Source of the DNA: JAWWBG01 sp033721095 | GTDB taxonomy: Bacteria; Actinomycetota; Nitriliruptoria; Nitriliruptorales; Nitriliruptoraceae | DNA: 17,610 nt | Assembly: GCA_033721095.1 (NCBI GenBank) | Contig: JAWWBG010000027.1 | Location: 1-17,610, forward strand | Direction of reading: 5' to 3' | Position numbers and translations under genes: made by a program | Part shown: in pieces, positions 6,602 to 14,662 of the stretch | Numbering within the stretch: position 1 is the stretch's first letter | Layout: each line of letters begins with the position of its first letter | The notes under the pieces: model-generated | Seen by the model: only the letters and a program-made list of their open reading frames with translations | The model's database searches: none | Told to the model about the DNA's origin: nothing

Positions 6602-8410
6602 ATGCCCGAACTCACGCGCAGGCAATTGTTGCGCACCTCGGCGACTGCGGCCGCTGGGTTGGCGTCGCTGCCGTCGCCGGCGACCGCCGCGGGTGCGTCG
6701 GTCTCGGCGCACAACGGGCATCGCCGGCCCAACATCGTGTTCATCTTCGCGGACGACCTGGGCTGGGGCGAGCTCGGCTCGTACGGCCAACAGATCATCC
6801 GGACTCCCCATCTCGACCAGATGGCGGCCGAGGGCATTCGCTTCACGGACTTCTACTCGGCAGCTCCGATCTGCAACCCGTCTCGAAGCTGCCTGCTGAC
6901 CGGCATGCACAACGGCCACGCCCGGATCCGTGAGAACACCTTCAACTACAAGACCCAGGAGTCGCTCGAGCCCGAGGACGTGACGTTCGCCGAGGTGGCC
7001 AAGGCCGCCGGCTACGCGACGGGGATCTTCGGCAAGTGGGGCTTCGGGCCCGACAACCGCTCGCCCCAGACCATCGCGACCGACGAGGTCGAGGAGGGTC
7101 ACTTCGGCCATCCGCTCCAGCGCGGATTCGACGAGTTCGCCGGTTTCGTCTACCACCACCACGCCACCAATGGCTACTGGGCGGACTACTGGTGGGAGGG
7201 CAACGAGCGGGTGGACATCCCGGAAAATGCCGGCGGCGCCCAGGGCAAGTACATGCCCGACGAGTACGTCGCCCGGGCACTCGACTTCATCGATCGCCAC
7301 CGCGACGAGCCGTTCCTCCTGTTCCTGTCGACGATCCTGCCGCACACGCCCAACCATGTGCCCGACTGGTCCGAGTACGACCACCTGCCGTACGCCAACG
7401 ACACCAAGAAGCACGCGGCGATGATCACGCTGATGGATGCGCACGTCGGCCTGGTTCGCGACAAGCTCGAGGAACTCGGACTGGCGGACGACACGCTCGT
7501 GGTCTTCACGTCGGACAACGGCCCGCACAACGAAACGTCGACATACGGCGGAACGGATCCGATCCCGGTTGCCGGCGTCACGAGCGCACTCGACGAGGTG
7601 ATCTTCCAATCGACGGGCCCGTTCAAGGGGGTCAAGCAGTCGATGTACGAAGGGGGTTACCGCGAGCCCATGATCGTCTGGGGCCCGGGCGTCCTGCCGG
7701 AACGGTCGCACGGAACGACGTCGGACGTCCCGTGGGCCGCCTACGACCTGTTGCCCACGTTCGCCGACTACATGGACGTCGATCCGCCAGACGACATCGA
7801 CGGCGTGTCGGTGCGGCCGTGGCTCGAGCTCCGCGCCGACACGGGGGCGCCGCACGACTGGCTGTACTTCGAGCGCATCGGTGGTGGGGCGCCAACCGTC
7901 CTGTACTACGGGACCGAGCCCACGAGCTTCGCGCGGTTCGCGCAGGCCGTTCGTCGAGGCAACTGGAAGCTGCTGCGATTCGCGCCCGGGTCCTCTCGCG
8001 ACGGAACCGTCGACCTGGCGCCGACGGGGCAGGACGAGTCCACGAGTGGCGGCGGTCCCGTCGTCGTCCCGAAGGACCAGTGGCGGGTCGAGCTGTATGA
8101 CCTCACGAATGATCCGGGCGAGACGCAGGATCTCTCGGAGGCTGAGCCAGGCGTCGTGGCCGAGCTCGTGGCCATCATGGACGCGCAGTCCCAACCGCCG
8201 CCGTACGCGAGAACGCACGACTGGGATGCCGCGGCCGCCTTCGATGGCGATCGAGGCGGGCCGAGCACGACGTCCGGGGAGTCTGAAGGATCATCCGGAG
8301 ATGCGCGGCTGCCGGCGACCGGCGGGGGCGTCCTCGTCGGCGGCCTGGCCGCAATCGCGGGCAGTGTGGCACTGCGCCGTCGCTCGGCCGATCGTCAACC
8401 CGACCTGTGA
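6602..8410 (+). CDS. Tat-exported, wall-anchored arylsulfatase-family sulfatase (second paralogue)
   Basis: 602-residue sulfatase. The N-terminus has a twin-arginine motif (TRRQLL at 5-10) and a short hydrophobic region ending near residue 30. Metal-site PNIVFIFADD (Asp51, Asp52), active site CNPSR at 91-95 followed by SCLLTG, and SDNG (Asp305, Asn306) are all canonical, so Cys91 should be a formylglycine site. The segment VYHHHATNGYW resembles VRHHHATEGYF in the 3704 sulfatase, and both share HPLQ(R/K)GFDEF and RALDFIDRHR; they are diverged duplicates of one ancestor. The C-terminus has LPATG at 570-574, a hydrophobic helix, then RRR: sortase-type anchoring. It is transcribed divergently from the maturase gene and appears to be a single-gene unit, with a hairpin at its stop codon. 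Two anchored paralogues probably act on different sulfate positions or sugars; that is inference. Confidence 0.93.
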   Translation: MPELTRRQLLRTSATAAAGLASLPSPATAAGASVSAHNGHRRPNIVFIFADDLGWGELGSYGQQIIRTPHLDQMAAEGIRFTDFYSAAPICNPSRSCLLTGMHNGHARIRENTFNYKTQESLEPEDVTFAEVAKAAGYATGIFGKWGFGPDNRSPQTIATDEVEEGHFGHPLQRGFDEFAGFVYHHHATNGYWADYWWEGNERVDIPENAGGAQGKYMPDEYVARALDFIDRHRDEPFLLFLSTILPHTPNHVPDWSEYDHLPYANDTKKHAAMITLMDAHVGLVRDKLEELGLADDTLVVFTSDNGPHNETSTYGGTDPIPVAGVTSALDEVIFQSTGPFKGVKQSMYEGGYREPMIVWGPGVLPERSHGTTSDVPWAAYDLLPTFADYMDVDPPDDIDGVSVRPWLELRADTGAPHDWLYFERIGGGAPTVLYYGTEPTSFARFAQAVRRGNWKLLRFAPGSSRDGTVDLAPTGQDESTSGGGPVVVPKDQWRVELYDLTNDPGETQDLSEAEPGVVAELVAIMDAQSQPPPYARTHDWDAAAAFDGDRGGPSTTSGESEGSSGDARLPATGGGVLVGGLAAIAGSVALRRRSADRQPDL

Positions 8411-8425
8411 CCGCGAAACGCGGTC
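8409..8425. terminator. Hairpin at the end of the sulfatase gene, possible terminator
   Basis: Arms GACCGCG (8409-8415) and CGCGGTC (8419-8425) pair perfectly around an AAA loop, overlapping the TGA stop at 8408-8410. It lies between convergent genes, so it could stop transcription from either side. No T-run follows, so intrinsic termination is only plausible. Confidence 0.4.
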
Positions 8426-8491
8426 GTGCTCGGTCTCGTTCCGTCGAGTCGACGTGCCGCGCGCCCGCCCGTGGACCTCGATGCCACCGAC

Positions 8492-9622
8492 TCAGAGATC
8501 GATCCAGGCGCCCTTCTCGGCCGAGTCCTGGACGGCAGCCAGCACACGTTGGACCTGGAGGCCAGCCGCGAAGTCCGGCGCCACGTCCGTGCCGGTGGCG
8601 ATGGCTGTGAGCAGATCGGCGACTTCGTGCGTGAAAGTGTGCTCCCAGCCGATGATGTGACCCGGTGGCCACCAGGCCGACAGGTACGGGTGCGTCTCCT
8701 CGGTCACGAGCACCCTCCGGAAGCCCGCCAGGTCTCCGTCCGCCGAGGCGTACAGCTCCAGCTCGTTGAGCCGCTCCAGGTCGAAGACGAGCGATCCCTC
8801 GGAGCCGTTGACCTCGATCCGCAGGCCGTTCTTGCGACCCGTGGCGAACCGGGAGGCCTCGAACGTCCCGAGAGCGCCCTCACGGAACCTGGACACGAAG
8901 GCGGCCGCGTCGTCGACGGTCACCGGGCCCGTGCCGTCCCCGTCGGGCAACGGGCGCTCGTCGACAAACGTCTCGGTCAGCCCCGAGACGCCCGCGATCT
9001 CGTCGTCGAGGAGAAACTGCGCGAGGTCGATGATGTGGGCACCGATGTCTCCGAGGGCGCCCGATCCCGCCTCGTCCGCCCGGAGCCGCCAGACGAGCGG
9101 AAAGGCCGGGTCGACGATCCAGTCCTGGAGGTACACGGCGCGAACGTGATGGATTCGGCCAAGGTCGCCGCGACCGATCACCTCGCGAGCCAGCGCGAGC
9201 GCCGGGACGCGCCGGTAGTTGAAGGCGACCATGCTCAGGACGCCGCGCTGACGGGCGGCTTGGGCTGCCGCCGCCATGCGCTCGGCCTCCTCGACCGTGT
9301 TCGCCAGCGGCTTCTCGCACAGGACATGCTTGCCCGCCTCGAGTGCAGCGATCGCGATCTCGGCATGTGACGAGCCCGGCGTGCAGATGTCGATGATGCC
9401 GATGTCGTCGCGCTCGACCAGCTCGCGCCAGTCGGTCCGGTGCTCGGCCCACCCGAGCTCGCCGGCTGCCGACGCCACCGCCTGCTCGTCACGGCCGCAC
9501 AGCACGCTCATCGTGGGGTGCAGGTCGAGGTCGAAAAACCGATGGACGTTGCGCCACGCGTGGGAGTGCGACCTGCCCATGAAGGCATACCCGACCTGGC
9601 CGACACCGATGGAGGGGGTCAT
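8492..9622 (-). CDS. Gfo/Idh/MocA-family NAD(P)-dependent oxidoreductase
   Basis: 376-residue cytosolic dehydrogenase of the glucose-fructose oxidoreductase / inositol dehydrogenase family, which oxidises or reduces sugar ring carbons with NAD(P). A Rossmann GVGQVG motif lies at residues 6-11, and the family signature CEKPLA has Glu103-Lys104-Pro105, with the Lys near the cofactor and substrate. A downstream GDIGAHIID segment is the typical catalytic-helix region. No signal peptide is present. Start ATG 9622 has AGGAG five bases upstream and places the GxGxxG at the usual position; longer in-frame versions run into the upstream gene. It follows the TIM-barrel gene by 16 bases on the same strand, so the pair is an operon. 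In related systems these enzymes make or reduce 3-keto sugars, which fits the DUF1080 gene nearby. The exact substrate is unknown. Confidence 0.9.
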   Translation of the reverse strand: MTPSIGVGQVGYAFMGRSHSHAWRNVHRFFDLDLHPTMSVLCGRDEQAVASAAGELGWAEHRTDWRELVERDDIGIIDICTPGSSHAEIAIAALEAGKHVLCEKPLANTVEEAERMAAAAQAARQRGVLSMVAFNYRRVPALALAREVIGRGDLGRIHHVRAVYLQDWIVDPAFPLVWRLRADEAGSGALGDIGAHIIDLAQFLLDDEIAGVSGLTETFVDERPLPDGDGTGPVTVDDAAAFVSRFREGALGTFEASRFATGRKNGLRIEVNGSEGSLVFDLERLNELELYASADGDLAGFRRVLVTEETHPYLSAWWPPGHIIGWEHTFTHEVADLLTAIATGTDVAPDFAAGLQVQRVLAAVQDSAEKGAWIDL

Positions 9623-9638
9623 GACTGCTCCTGCCTCG

Positions 9639-10643
9639 TCAGCGGTCCGACGAGAACGCCGCGTCGAATGCGGCCGTCGGTGGATCCACGGCCCAGGGCT
9701 TGAGTCGAGCCAGGGCATCTGGGGCGCCCGCGAGGCGATCCATGCCGCCGTCCTCCCACTCGATCGAGATCGGGCCGTCGTAGCCGATCTCGTTGAGCTT
9801 GCGGAAGATCCGGCCCCAGGGCACGTCGTCGTGACCGGCCGACACGAAGTCCCAGCCCCGGCGCATGTCCCCCCACGGGAGATGGCTGCCGAGCCGGCCG
9901 TTGCGCCCGTCGAGGTTGGTCGCGCATCCCTTGCAGTCGACGTGGTAGATCCGGTCGGCGAAGTCATGCAGGAAGCCGATCGGGTCCAGGTCCTGCCACA
10001 CGAAGTGCGAGGGGTCGAAGTTCAGCCCGAATTCGGGACGGTGGCCGATCGCCTCCATGGTCAGCACCGTTGTCCAGTAGTCGTACGCGATCTCCGAGGG
10101 GTGCACCTCGTGGGCAAATCGGACGTCCACCTCGGCGAAGGCATCCAGGATGGGGTTCCAGCGGTCGGCGAAGTCGGCGTAGCCCGCAGCGATGACCTCG
10201 TCGGACACCGGCGGGAACATGGCGACGTACTTCCAGATGGACGAGCCGGTGAAGCCGATGACGACGTCGACTCCGAGCGCGCGGGCGGCCTGTGCCGTCG
10301 TCTTCATCTCCTCCGCTGCCCGCTGGCGAACTCCCTCGGGGTCGCCGTCACCCCAGACGTGCTCGGGCAGGATGTCCCGATGCCGAAAGTCGATGGGGTC
10401 GTCGCAGACGGCCTGGCCGACCAGGTGGTTGCTGATCGCGAACAGCTGCAGGCCGTGTCGCTCCAGCAGCGCGTGCCGATCGGCGACGTAGTCGGGATCT
10501 GTGGCTGCGCGACGAACGTCGAGATGGTCGCCCCAGCAGCACAGCTCCAGGCCGTCGTAGCCCCACTCGGCCGCTCGGCTCGCCACCTCCTCGATCGGCA
10601 GGTCGGCCCACTGGCCGGTGAAGAGGGTGAACGGACGGCCCAT
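9639..10643 (-). CDS. Sugar phosphate isomerase/epimerase family protein (xylose-isomerase-like TIM barrel), cytosolic
   Basis: 334-residue TIM-barrel protein of the AP-endonuclease-2 / xylose-isomerase-like superfamily. Probable metal ligands can be read in order: Glu179 in AHEVHPSE, Asp210 and His213 in NFDPSH, His234 in YHVDCKG, and Glu295 in SIEWED. Members isomerise, epimerise or eliminate on keto sugars and inositols. No signal peptide, so it works in the cytosol. The ATG at 10643 has AAAGGTGG about five bases upstream. It is the first gene of a two-gene operon with the Gfo/Idh/MocA oxidoreductase (16-base gap), a pairing common in sugar and inositol catabolism and in 3-keto-glycoside pathways. 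The promoter lies in the 124-base spacer shared with the divergent dehydrogenase; a TACTTT box is visible on this strand but no good -35. Precise reaction not determinable. Confidence 0.88.
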   Translation of the reverse strand: MGRPFTLFTGQWADLPIEEVASRAAEWGYDGLELCCWGDHLDVRRAATDPDYVADRHALLERHGLQLFAISNHLVGQAVCDDPIDFRHRDILPEHVWGDGDPEGVRQRAAEEMKTTAQAARALGVDVVIGFTGSSIWKYVAMFPPVSDEVIAAGYADFADRWNPILDAFAEVDVRFAHEVHPSEIAYDYWTTVLTMEAIGHRPEFGLNFDPSHFVWQDLDPIGFLHDFADRIYHVDCKGCATNLDGRNGRLGSHLPWGDMRRGWDFVSAGHDDVPWGRIFRKLNEIGYDGPISIEWEDGGMDRLAGAPDALARLKPWAVDPPTAAFDAAFSSDR

Positions 10644-10711
10644 GCTCCCACCTTTGTGCGTCAGTCAGACAAAAGTAATGGTCCGGCGAAGGAAAAGATA
10701 CGCCAAATCGG

Positions 10712-10739
10712 TTGACGATGTGGAGGAAGTTGCTAGCGT
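10712..10739 (+). promoter_or_regulatory. Candidate promoter for the sugar-dehydrogenase operon
   Basis: TTGACG (10712-10717), a 16-base spacer and TAGCGT (10734-10739) form the best promoter match in the window. Transcription would start near 10746, giving a leader of about 20 bases. A GGGGAGGA ribosome site stands just before the ATG at 10768. Confidence 0.6.
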
Positions 10740-10767
10740 GGCGCCCGTCGCGGGACTGGGGAGGACC

Positions 10768-12483
10768 ATGACGTTTTCGCGCGCGCGCTCCCGCACGCTG
10801 CCCCTGTTGCTGCTGGCTTCGGCCGCGCTCGTGGCCGTGCCGTGGGCCATGCCAGCGGACGCCCAATCGGCGCTGATCGAGTACGAGGTCCTGTCGACCG
10901 ACACCGAGGAGCCCATCGCCATCACCGTCGCTGACGACGGCCGGGTGATCTGGACCGAGCGCGAGGGCGCCGTCAAGATCCTCACCACGGATGGCGAGCA
11001 GATCCTTGCGGGCCGAGTCCCGGTTTCCGGAAACCTCTGCACGACCTGCGTTCCCGACGACTCGCCCAAGCTCGAGGAAGGTGGCCTGTACGGGATCCTC
11101 CTCGCCAAGGACTTCAACACGACCGGGCGGCTCTACCTCTACTACGCGGTACCCGGTTCCCGTGACGAGGCGACGCAGCTGGGGCTGTGGCGCCTGTCCA
11201 TCTTCGTGCTCGATCACGCGACCAACCAGCTCGACCTCGACAGCGAGGAGCCGATCCTCGAGGTCCCGGTGCACTGGGACCACTGCTGCCACTACGGCGG
11301 TGACCTCGACTACCTGCCCGACGGCACGATCCTGCTGCCCGTGGGCGATGACATCCCGGCCTCGTCCTCGGAGGGATACGGCCCGCGCGACAACACCGAG
11401 ACCTGGCTCGATGGCGAGCTCTACGTCCAGAACCCGGCGGACATGCGCGGCAAGATCCTCCGCCTCATGCCCGATGGCTCGGTGCCCGACGGGAGTCAGC
11501 CCGGGATCGAGCCGAACCCGTTCGTCGGGCAGTCCGGATTCCATCCATACGTCGAGGCCAACCCCGCCGACGATCCCCTGCGCCCGTGGATTCGCTCCGA
11601 GACCGGGTCGATGATCCCGTACAACCCGTACATCTACGCGATCGGGTTCAAGCAGCCATTCAAGGGCTCGGTCAATCCCTACACCGGGCACGGCTACTAC
11701 GGCGACGTGGGGCCGGACGCCACGCAGGACGACCCGGAGCGCGGCCCGCGTGGCCACGACGAACGCAACGTCATCCCGCCCGGCGGGGGCACCAACTACG
11801 GCTGGCCGCGCTGCGTGGCAGACAACCAGCCGTACATCGACGTCGACTGGACGACGATGGAGGTCGGCGAGCCGCTGGACTGTTCGGAGATGACGCCGGC
11901 GAGCTTCTACTACCCCAAGGACGTGTCGTTCGCGTTTCCGACCGTGACCGTGGGCGGTGTCACCGGCCTGCCGGCCGCCTTCTATCGGGCTGACACGGAA
12001 GGCGCACTGCGGCTGCCCGCGCTGTTCAACGACACCGTCATCGACCTCGAGTTCATGCGCAGCTGGTTCGCAACGTTCAACGTCGGCGACGACGGCAGCC
12101 TGGACCCGGCGTCCTTCACCCGGTGGGAACTGTCGATGTTCTACAACAGCAGCCCCATCACCGGCCCGATCGACGCCGCGGTTGGTCCCGACGGCGCGGT
12201 CTACGTGGCCGAGTACGGCGTCGGGTTCTACTCGCCGGTGGGCTCTCGGATCGGTCGAGTCAAGTGCCTCGGGTGCACGCCCGACCCAGCCGACTACCAG
12301 GTCGACGGTCAGCCGCAGCCCGAGCCGACGACCCCGCCGCAGCCTGAGCCCACGGCGGCTCCGGGTACGGGAGGGGACGAGGGAACGCTGCCCGAGACCG
12401 GCGGCGGACCATGGGTCCTGCTCGCCGTGCTGCTCGCCGCCGGCGGGCTGACGGGTCTGCGACTGCGACGCAGCATCGTCTGA
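10768..12483 (+). CDS. Secreted, wall-anchored PQQ-type sugar dehydrogenase (glucose/sorbosone dehydrogenase family)
   Basis: 571-residue exported beta-propeller protein. A Sec signal (MTFSRARSRT, then a Leu/Ala-rich core, likely cut after PADA near residue 33) precedes a glucose/sorbosone dehydrogenase domain (about 40-490). Family landmarks are EEGGLYGILLAKDF, the HCCHYGG cysteine motif, a following DLDYLPDG, MRGKILRLMPDG, IYAIGFKQPF and GGGTNYGWPRC. Family members oxidise aldoses or related sugars and pass electrons to PQQ or another acceptor; the cofactor is not proven here. A Pro/Glu-rich stalk with two QPEPT units (about 513-540) leads to LPETG at 541-545, a hydrophobic helix and RLRR: a wall-spanning linker plus sortase signal. 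The ATG at 10768 has a strong ribosome site; the frame is open upstream but that part overlaps the divergent gene and the promoter. It heads an operon with the Tat TIM-barrel and DUF1080 genes. Extra cysteine pairs (LCTTC, KCLGC) suggest disulfides. Confidence 0.85.
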   Translation: MTFSRARSRTLPLLLLASAALVAVPWAMPADAQSALIEYEVLSTDTEEPIAITVADDGRVIWTEREGAVKILTTDGEQILAGRVPVSGNLCTTCVPDDSPKLEEGGLYGILLAKDFNTTGRLYLYYAVPGSRDEATQLGLWRLSIFVLDHATNQLDLDSEEPILEVPVHWDHCCHYGGDLDYLPDGTILLPVGDDIPASSSEGYGPRDNTETWLDGELYVQNPADMRGKILRLMPDGSVPDGSQPGIEPNPFVGQSGFHPYVEANPADDPLRPWIRSETGSMIPYNPYIYAIGFKQPFKGSVNPYTGHGYYGDVGPDATQDDPERGPRGHDERNVIPPGGGTNYGWPRCVADNQPYIDVDWTTMEVGEPLDCSEMTPASFYYPKDVSFAFPTVTVGGVTGLPAAFYRADTEGALRLPALFNDTVIDLEFMRSWFATFNVGDDGSLDPASFTRWELSMFYNSSPITGPIDAAVGPDGAVYVAEYGVGFYSPVGSRIGRVKCLGCTPDPADYQVDGQPQPEPTTPPQPEPTAAPGTGGDEGTLPETGGGPWVLLAVLLAAGGLTGLRLRRSIV

Positions 12484-12534
12484 GGAGTGCGCGCGGTCGC
12501 ATTGGCTGGCCTGCGAGCCGGGAGGAATTGATCC

Positions 12535-13707
12535 ATGTGTGGTGTCGCCGTTCCCAACGCCCCTCGGCCGCGCACCGTCGCCCAGCTCTCGCGGCGCGGA
12601 TTCCTCAAGGCGGCGTCGGCCACGACGGTCGCCACTGGACTCGCGACGGCGCTGCAGCCCTGGGGGACGCCGGCGTCAGCAGCAACCTGTGCCGGCACGG
12701 TTCCCGTCGATCGCCGCAGCATCCAGCTGTTCACGCTCAACAGCCAGTCGATGAACGACGTCGACACCACCTTCGCGCGGCTGGTCGAGATCGGCTATCG
12801 GATCAGCGAGGAAGCCGGGTACGGCAACGCAGGCAACCCGGAGGACTTCAAGGCGGCGCTCGACCGCGCTGGCTACGCGTCCTCGTCGACCCACAAGGGC
12901 ATTCCGCACCCGTTTGACGAGGCGAGCTTTCGCGAGACCATCGCCGACGCGCAGACCATCGGGATCTCCCGGATCGTCGAACCTGCACCGGCCTTCGCGC
13001 TGCCGTTCCTCGTTGGGGGCGTGGCGGCTCCCGGGGCACCGGTCGGCGTCGGGCCGCCATCCGCCGTGTGGCTGGAGTTCGCCGAAACGCTCAACGCCGC
13101 CGGGGCCGTCTCCCGCGAGGAGCTCGGCACCAGCGTCGGCTACCACAACCACACCGAGTTGTTCCTGCCCGTCGCCGATGGCGGCGTCGTGACCGACACC
13201 GTGGGGATGGACGTCCTGGCCGAGAACACGGACCCCGACCTCGTCCACTTCGAGATGGACATCTACTGGGTGCACGCGGCGGCGGCAGACCCGGTCACCT
13301 ACATCGAGAAGTACCCGGGGCGGGTCCACCAGTTCCACGTCAAGGACATGGCCGAGGACGGGTCCATCACCGCGCCGGGTACCGGGATCATCGACTTCAA
13401 CCGCGTGTTCGCCGCCGCCTCGGTGCACCAGGACATCCTCGAGTACATCATCGAGCAGGACAACGCATCGGGCAACGAGGGCGGCGACATGACGGCCGCA
13501 GAGCTCGGCTGGGAGCTGCTTGAAGCCGCTGCCTGGAACTTCGAGGCCGATGCCTGCCCGACCACGGCTGACGGCGGTCAAGCGGCGGGATCGGGTGGCG
13601 AGTCGCCAGGCACGGCCACGGACACACCGACGACCGGCGGCGGGATCGTCGGCGCAGGAGCCCTGACGCTGGCGAGCCTGCTGGCGTTGCGCAACCGCGC
13701 ACGCTGA
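12535..13707 (+). CDS. Tat-exported sugar isomerase/epimerase-like TIM-barrel protein with degenerate sorting tail
   Basis: 390-residue protein. The N-terminus has a textbook Tat motif, SRRGFLK at 19-25, a hydrophobic core and AxA near residue 50. The mature domain is a xylose-isomerase-like TIM barrel: RRSIQLFTLN at the first strand, GYHNHTE (203-208), FEMDIYW with Asp242, FHVKDM with His268 and YIIEQD with Glu307 as likely metal site. Tat export of the folded, metal-loaded protein makes sense. The C-terminus repeats the local anchor layout, but the motif is TPTTG (364-368) instead of LPxTG, followed by a hydrophobic run and RNRAR. The ATG has GGGAGGA about 9 bases upstream. It sits 51 bases after the sugar dehydrogenase and 12 before the DUF1080 gene. 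It is a second, exported copy of a fold also encoded without export signal at 9639-10643. An external epimerase, lyase or hydratase for oxidised sugars is inferred, not shown. Confidence 0.86.
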   Translation: MCGVAVPNAPRPRTVAQLSRRGFLKAASATTVATGLATALQPWGTPASAATCAGTVPVDRRSIQLFTLNSQSMNDVDTTFARLVEIGYRISEEAGYGNAGNPEDFKAALDRAGYASSSTHKGIPHPFDEASFRETIADAQTIGISRIVEPAPAFALPFLVGGVAAPGAPVGVGPPSAVWLEFAETLNAAGAVSREELGTSVGYHNHTELFLPVADGGVVTDTVGMDVLAENTDPDLVHFEMDIYWVHAAAADPVTYIEKYPGRVHQFHVKDMAEDGSITAPGTGIIDFNRVFAAASVHQDILEYIIEQDNASGNEGGDMTAAELGWELLEAAAWNFEADACPTTADGGQAAGSGGESPGTATDTPTTGGGIVGAGALTLASLLALRNRAR

Positions 13708-13719
13708 CGGGTCCTGACG

Positions 13720-14649
13720 ATGGCCGACGCCGCACACGCCACCCCGGCCACCCGAGGCCGTGGACGCGGGGTGTTGGCGCTGGCGGTGGTGATCGGCCTC
13801 CTCGCGTTCGTCCCCATGCCCACGAGGGCGGCGGAGCATCCTCGCGTCGAGGTCCTGTTCGACGGAACGCAGGAGTCCTTCGACCGGTGGCGCCACGTCG
13901 GCGGCGGCAGCTTCGAGCTGCGCCCGGACGGGAGCATGCGGACGATCGGTGGCCTCGGGATGCTCTGGTACCCGGCGCGCGAGTACACGGACTTCGTCCT
14001 CCGCTTCGAGTGGCGTGACGTCAGTGATGACGGGGTCGGCAACGGGGGCGTGTTCATCCGCTTCCCGGATCCTGAAGAGAGCGCTGCGGCACCCGTCCTC
14101 GAACAGCACCCGTGCCAGGCCGGAATCGGCCAGGCGGGCCCGGCGTGGGTCGCCATCGCCTGCGGACACGAGATCCAGATCAACGACTGGCAGGACTCGG
14201 ACGGACAGAAGACCGGCTCCGTCTACAACTTCTCGCCGAACGACGATGCAGCGGCCCGGCGCACGGACAAGGGGACGTGGAACGCCTACGAGATCCGCGT
14301 CGAAGGTGCGGGCGACTACACGGTGACCGTGACCAGGAACGGCACGGTGATCAAGGAGTGGCGGAACAGCCCGGGTCAGGTGTCGAGTCGCCCGACGGAC
14401 CCCCCGACGGATTTTCGCCAGTTCCCGGCCGGCTTCCTGGGCCTCCAGAACCACGGCGCTGACGACGTGATCGACTACCGCAACGTGACGGTCGAGGACC
14501 TCACGGTCCCAGTCGATCCGGCACCACCTGCGCCCGATGGCGACGGGTTGCCAGGGCCACCTGAGTCGCTGCCGGACACGGGAGCGGCCCTGGCGAGCCT
14601 CGGTGCACTTGCAGTCCTGGTCGGTCAGGTGCTGCGTCGCCGTCCCTGA
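13720..14649 (+). CDS. Secreted, wall-anchored DUF1080 / 3-keto-disaccharide hydrolase family protein
   Basis: 309-residue protein. A Sec signal (RGRGRG, then a Val/Leu core, likely cut after TRA near residue 37) precedes a single DUF1080 (PF06439) concanavalin-like sandwich, about 42-262. Landmarks are VLFDGT with a downstream Trp (FDRW), NGGVFIR (108-114), GHEIQIND (149-156), KTGSVYNFSP, and the closing GLQNHG with DYRNVTVEDL. Members of the family cleave 3-keto-glycosides formed by prior oxidation of a sugar at C3. A Pro-rich linker leads to LPDTG at 284-288, a hydrophobic helix and RRR, so the enzyme should be held on the cell wall. It lies 12 bases after the Tat TIM-barrel gene with little ribosome site of its own, suggesting coupled translation as last gene of the operon. 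It links the locus to oxidation-dependent glycoside cleavage. Substrate specificity is unknown. Confidence 0.88.
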   Translation: MADAAHATPATRGRGRGVLALAVVIGLLAFVPMPTRAAEHPRVEVLFDGTQESFDRWRHVGGGSFELRPDGSMRTIGGLGMLWYPAREYTDFVLRFEWRDVSDDGVGNGGVFIRFPDPEESAAAPVLEQHPCQAGIGQAGPAWVAIACGHEIQINDWQDSDGQKTGSVYNFSPNDDAAARRTDKGTWNAYEIRVEGAGDYTVTVTRNGTVIKEWRNSPGQVSSRPTDPPTDFRQFPAGFLGLQNHGADDVIDYRNVTVEDLTVPVDPAPPAPDGDGLPGPPESLPDTGAALASLGALAVLVGQVLRRRP

Positions 14650-14662
14650 CTCGCCGCGCAGC

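Noticed and set aside
7036..8100. 354-codon plus-strand frame inside the sulfatase at 6602
   Set aside because: Arg-rich composition without motifs, fully inside a well-supported gene in another frame.
9623..9967. N-terminal extension of the Gfo/Idh/MocA gene
   Set aside because: It overlaps the upstream TIM-barrel gene; AGGAG before the ATG at 9622 and the position of GxGxxG support the shorter protein.
10653..10673. Inverted repeat TTTGT-N11-ACAAA in the divergent spacer
   Set aside because: Arms of five bases are too short to claim an operator, and no other copy was noticed in the window.
10703..10716. LacI-type operator around CAAATCGGTTG before the dehydrogenase operon
   Set aside because: Only a few bases are symmetric about the central CG; the outer and inner positions mismatch, so it is not distinguishable from chance.
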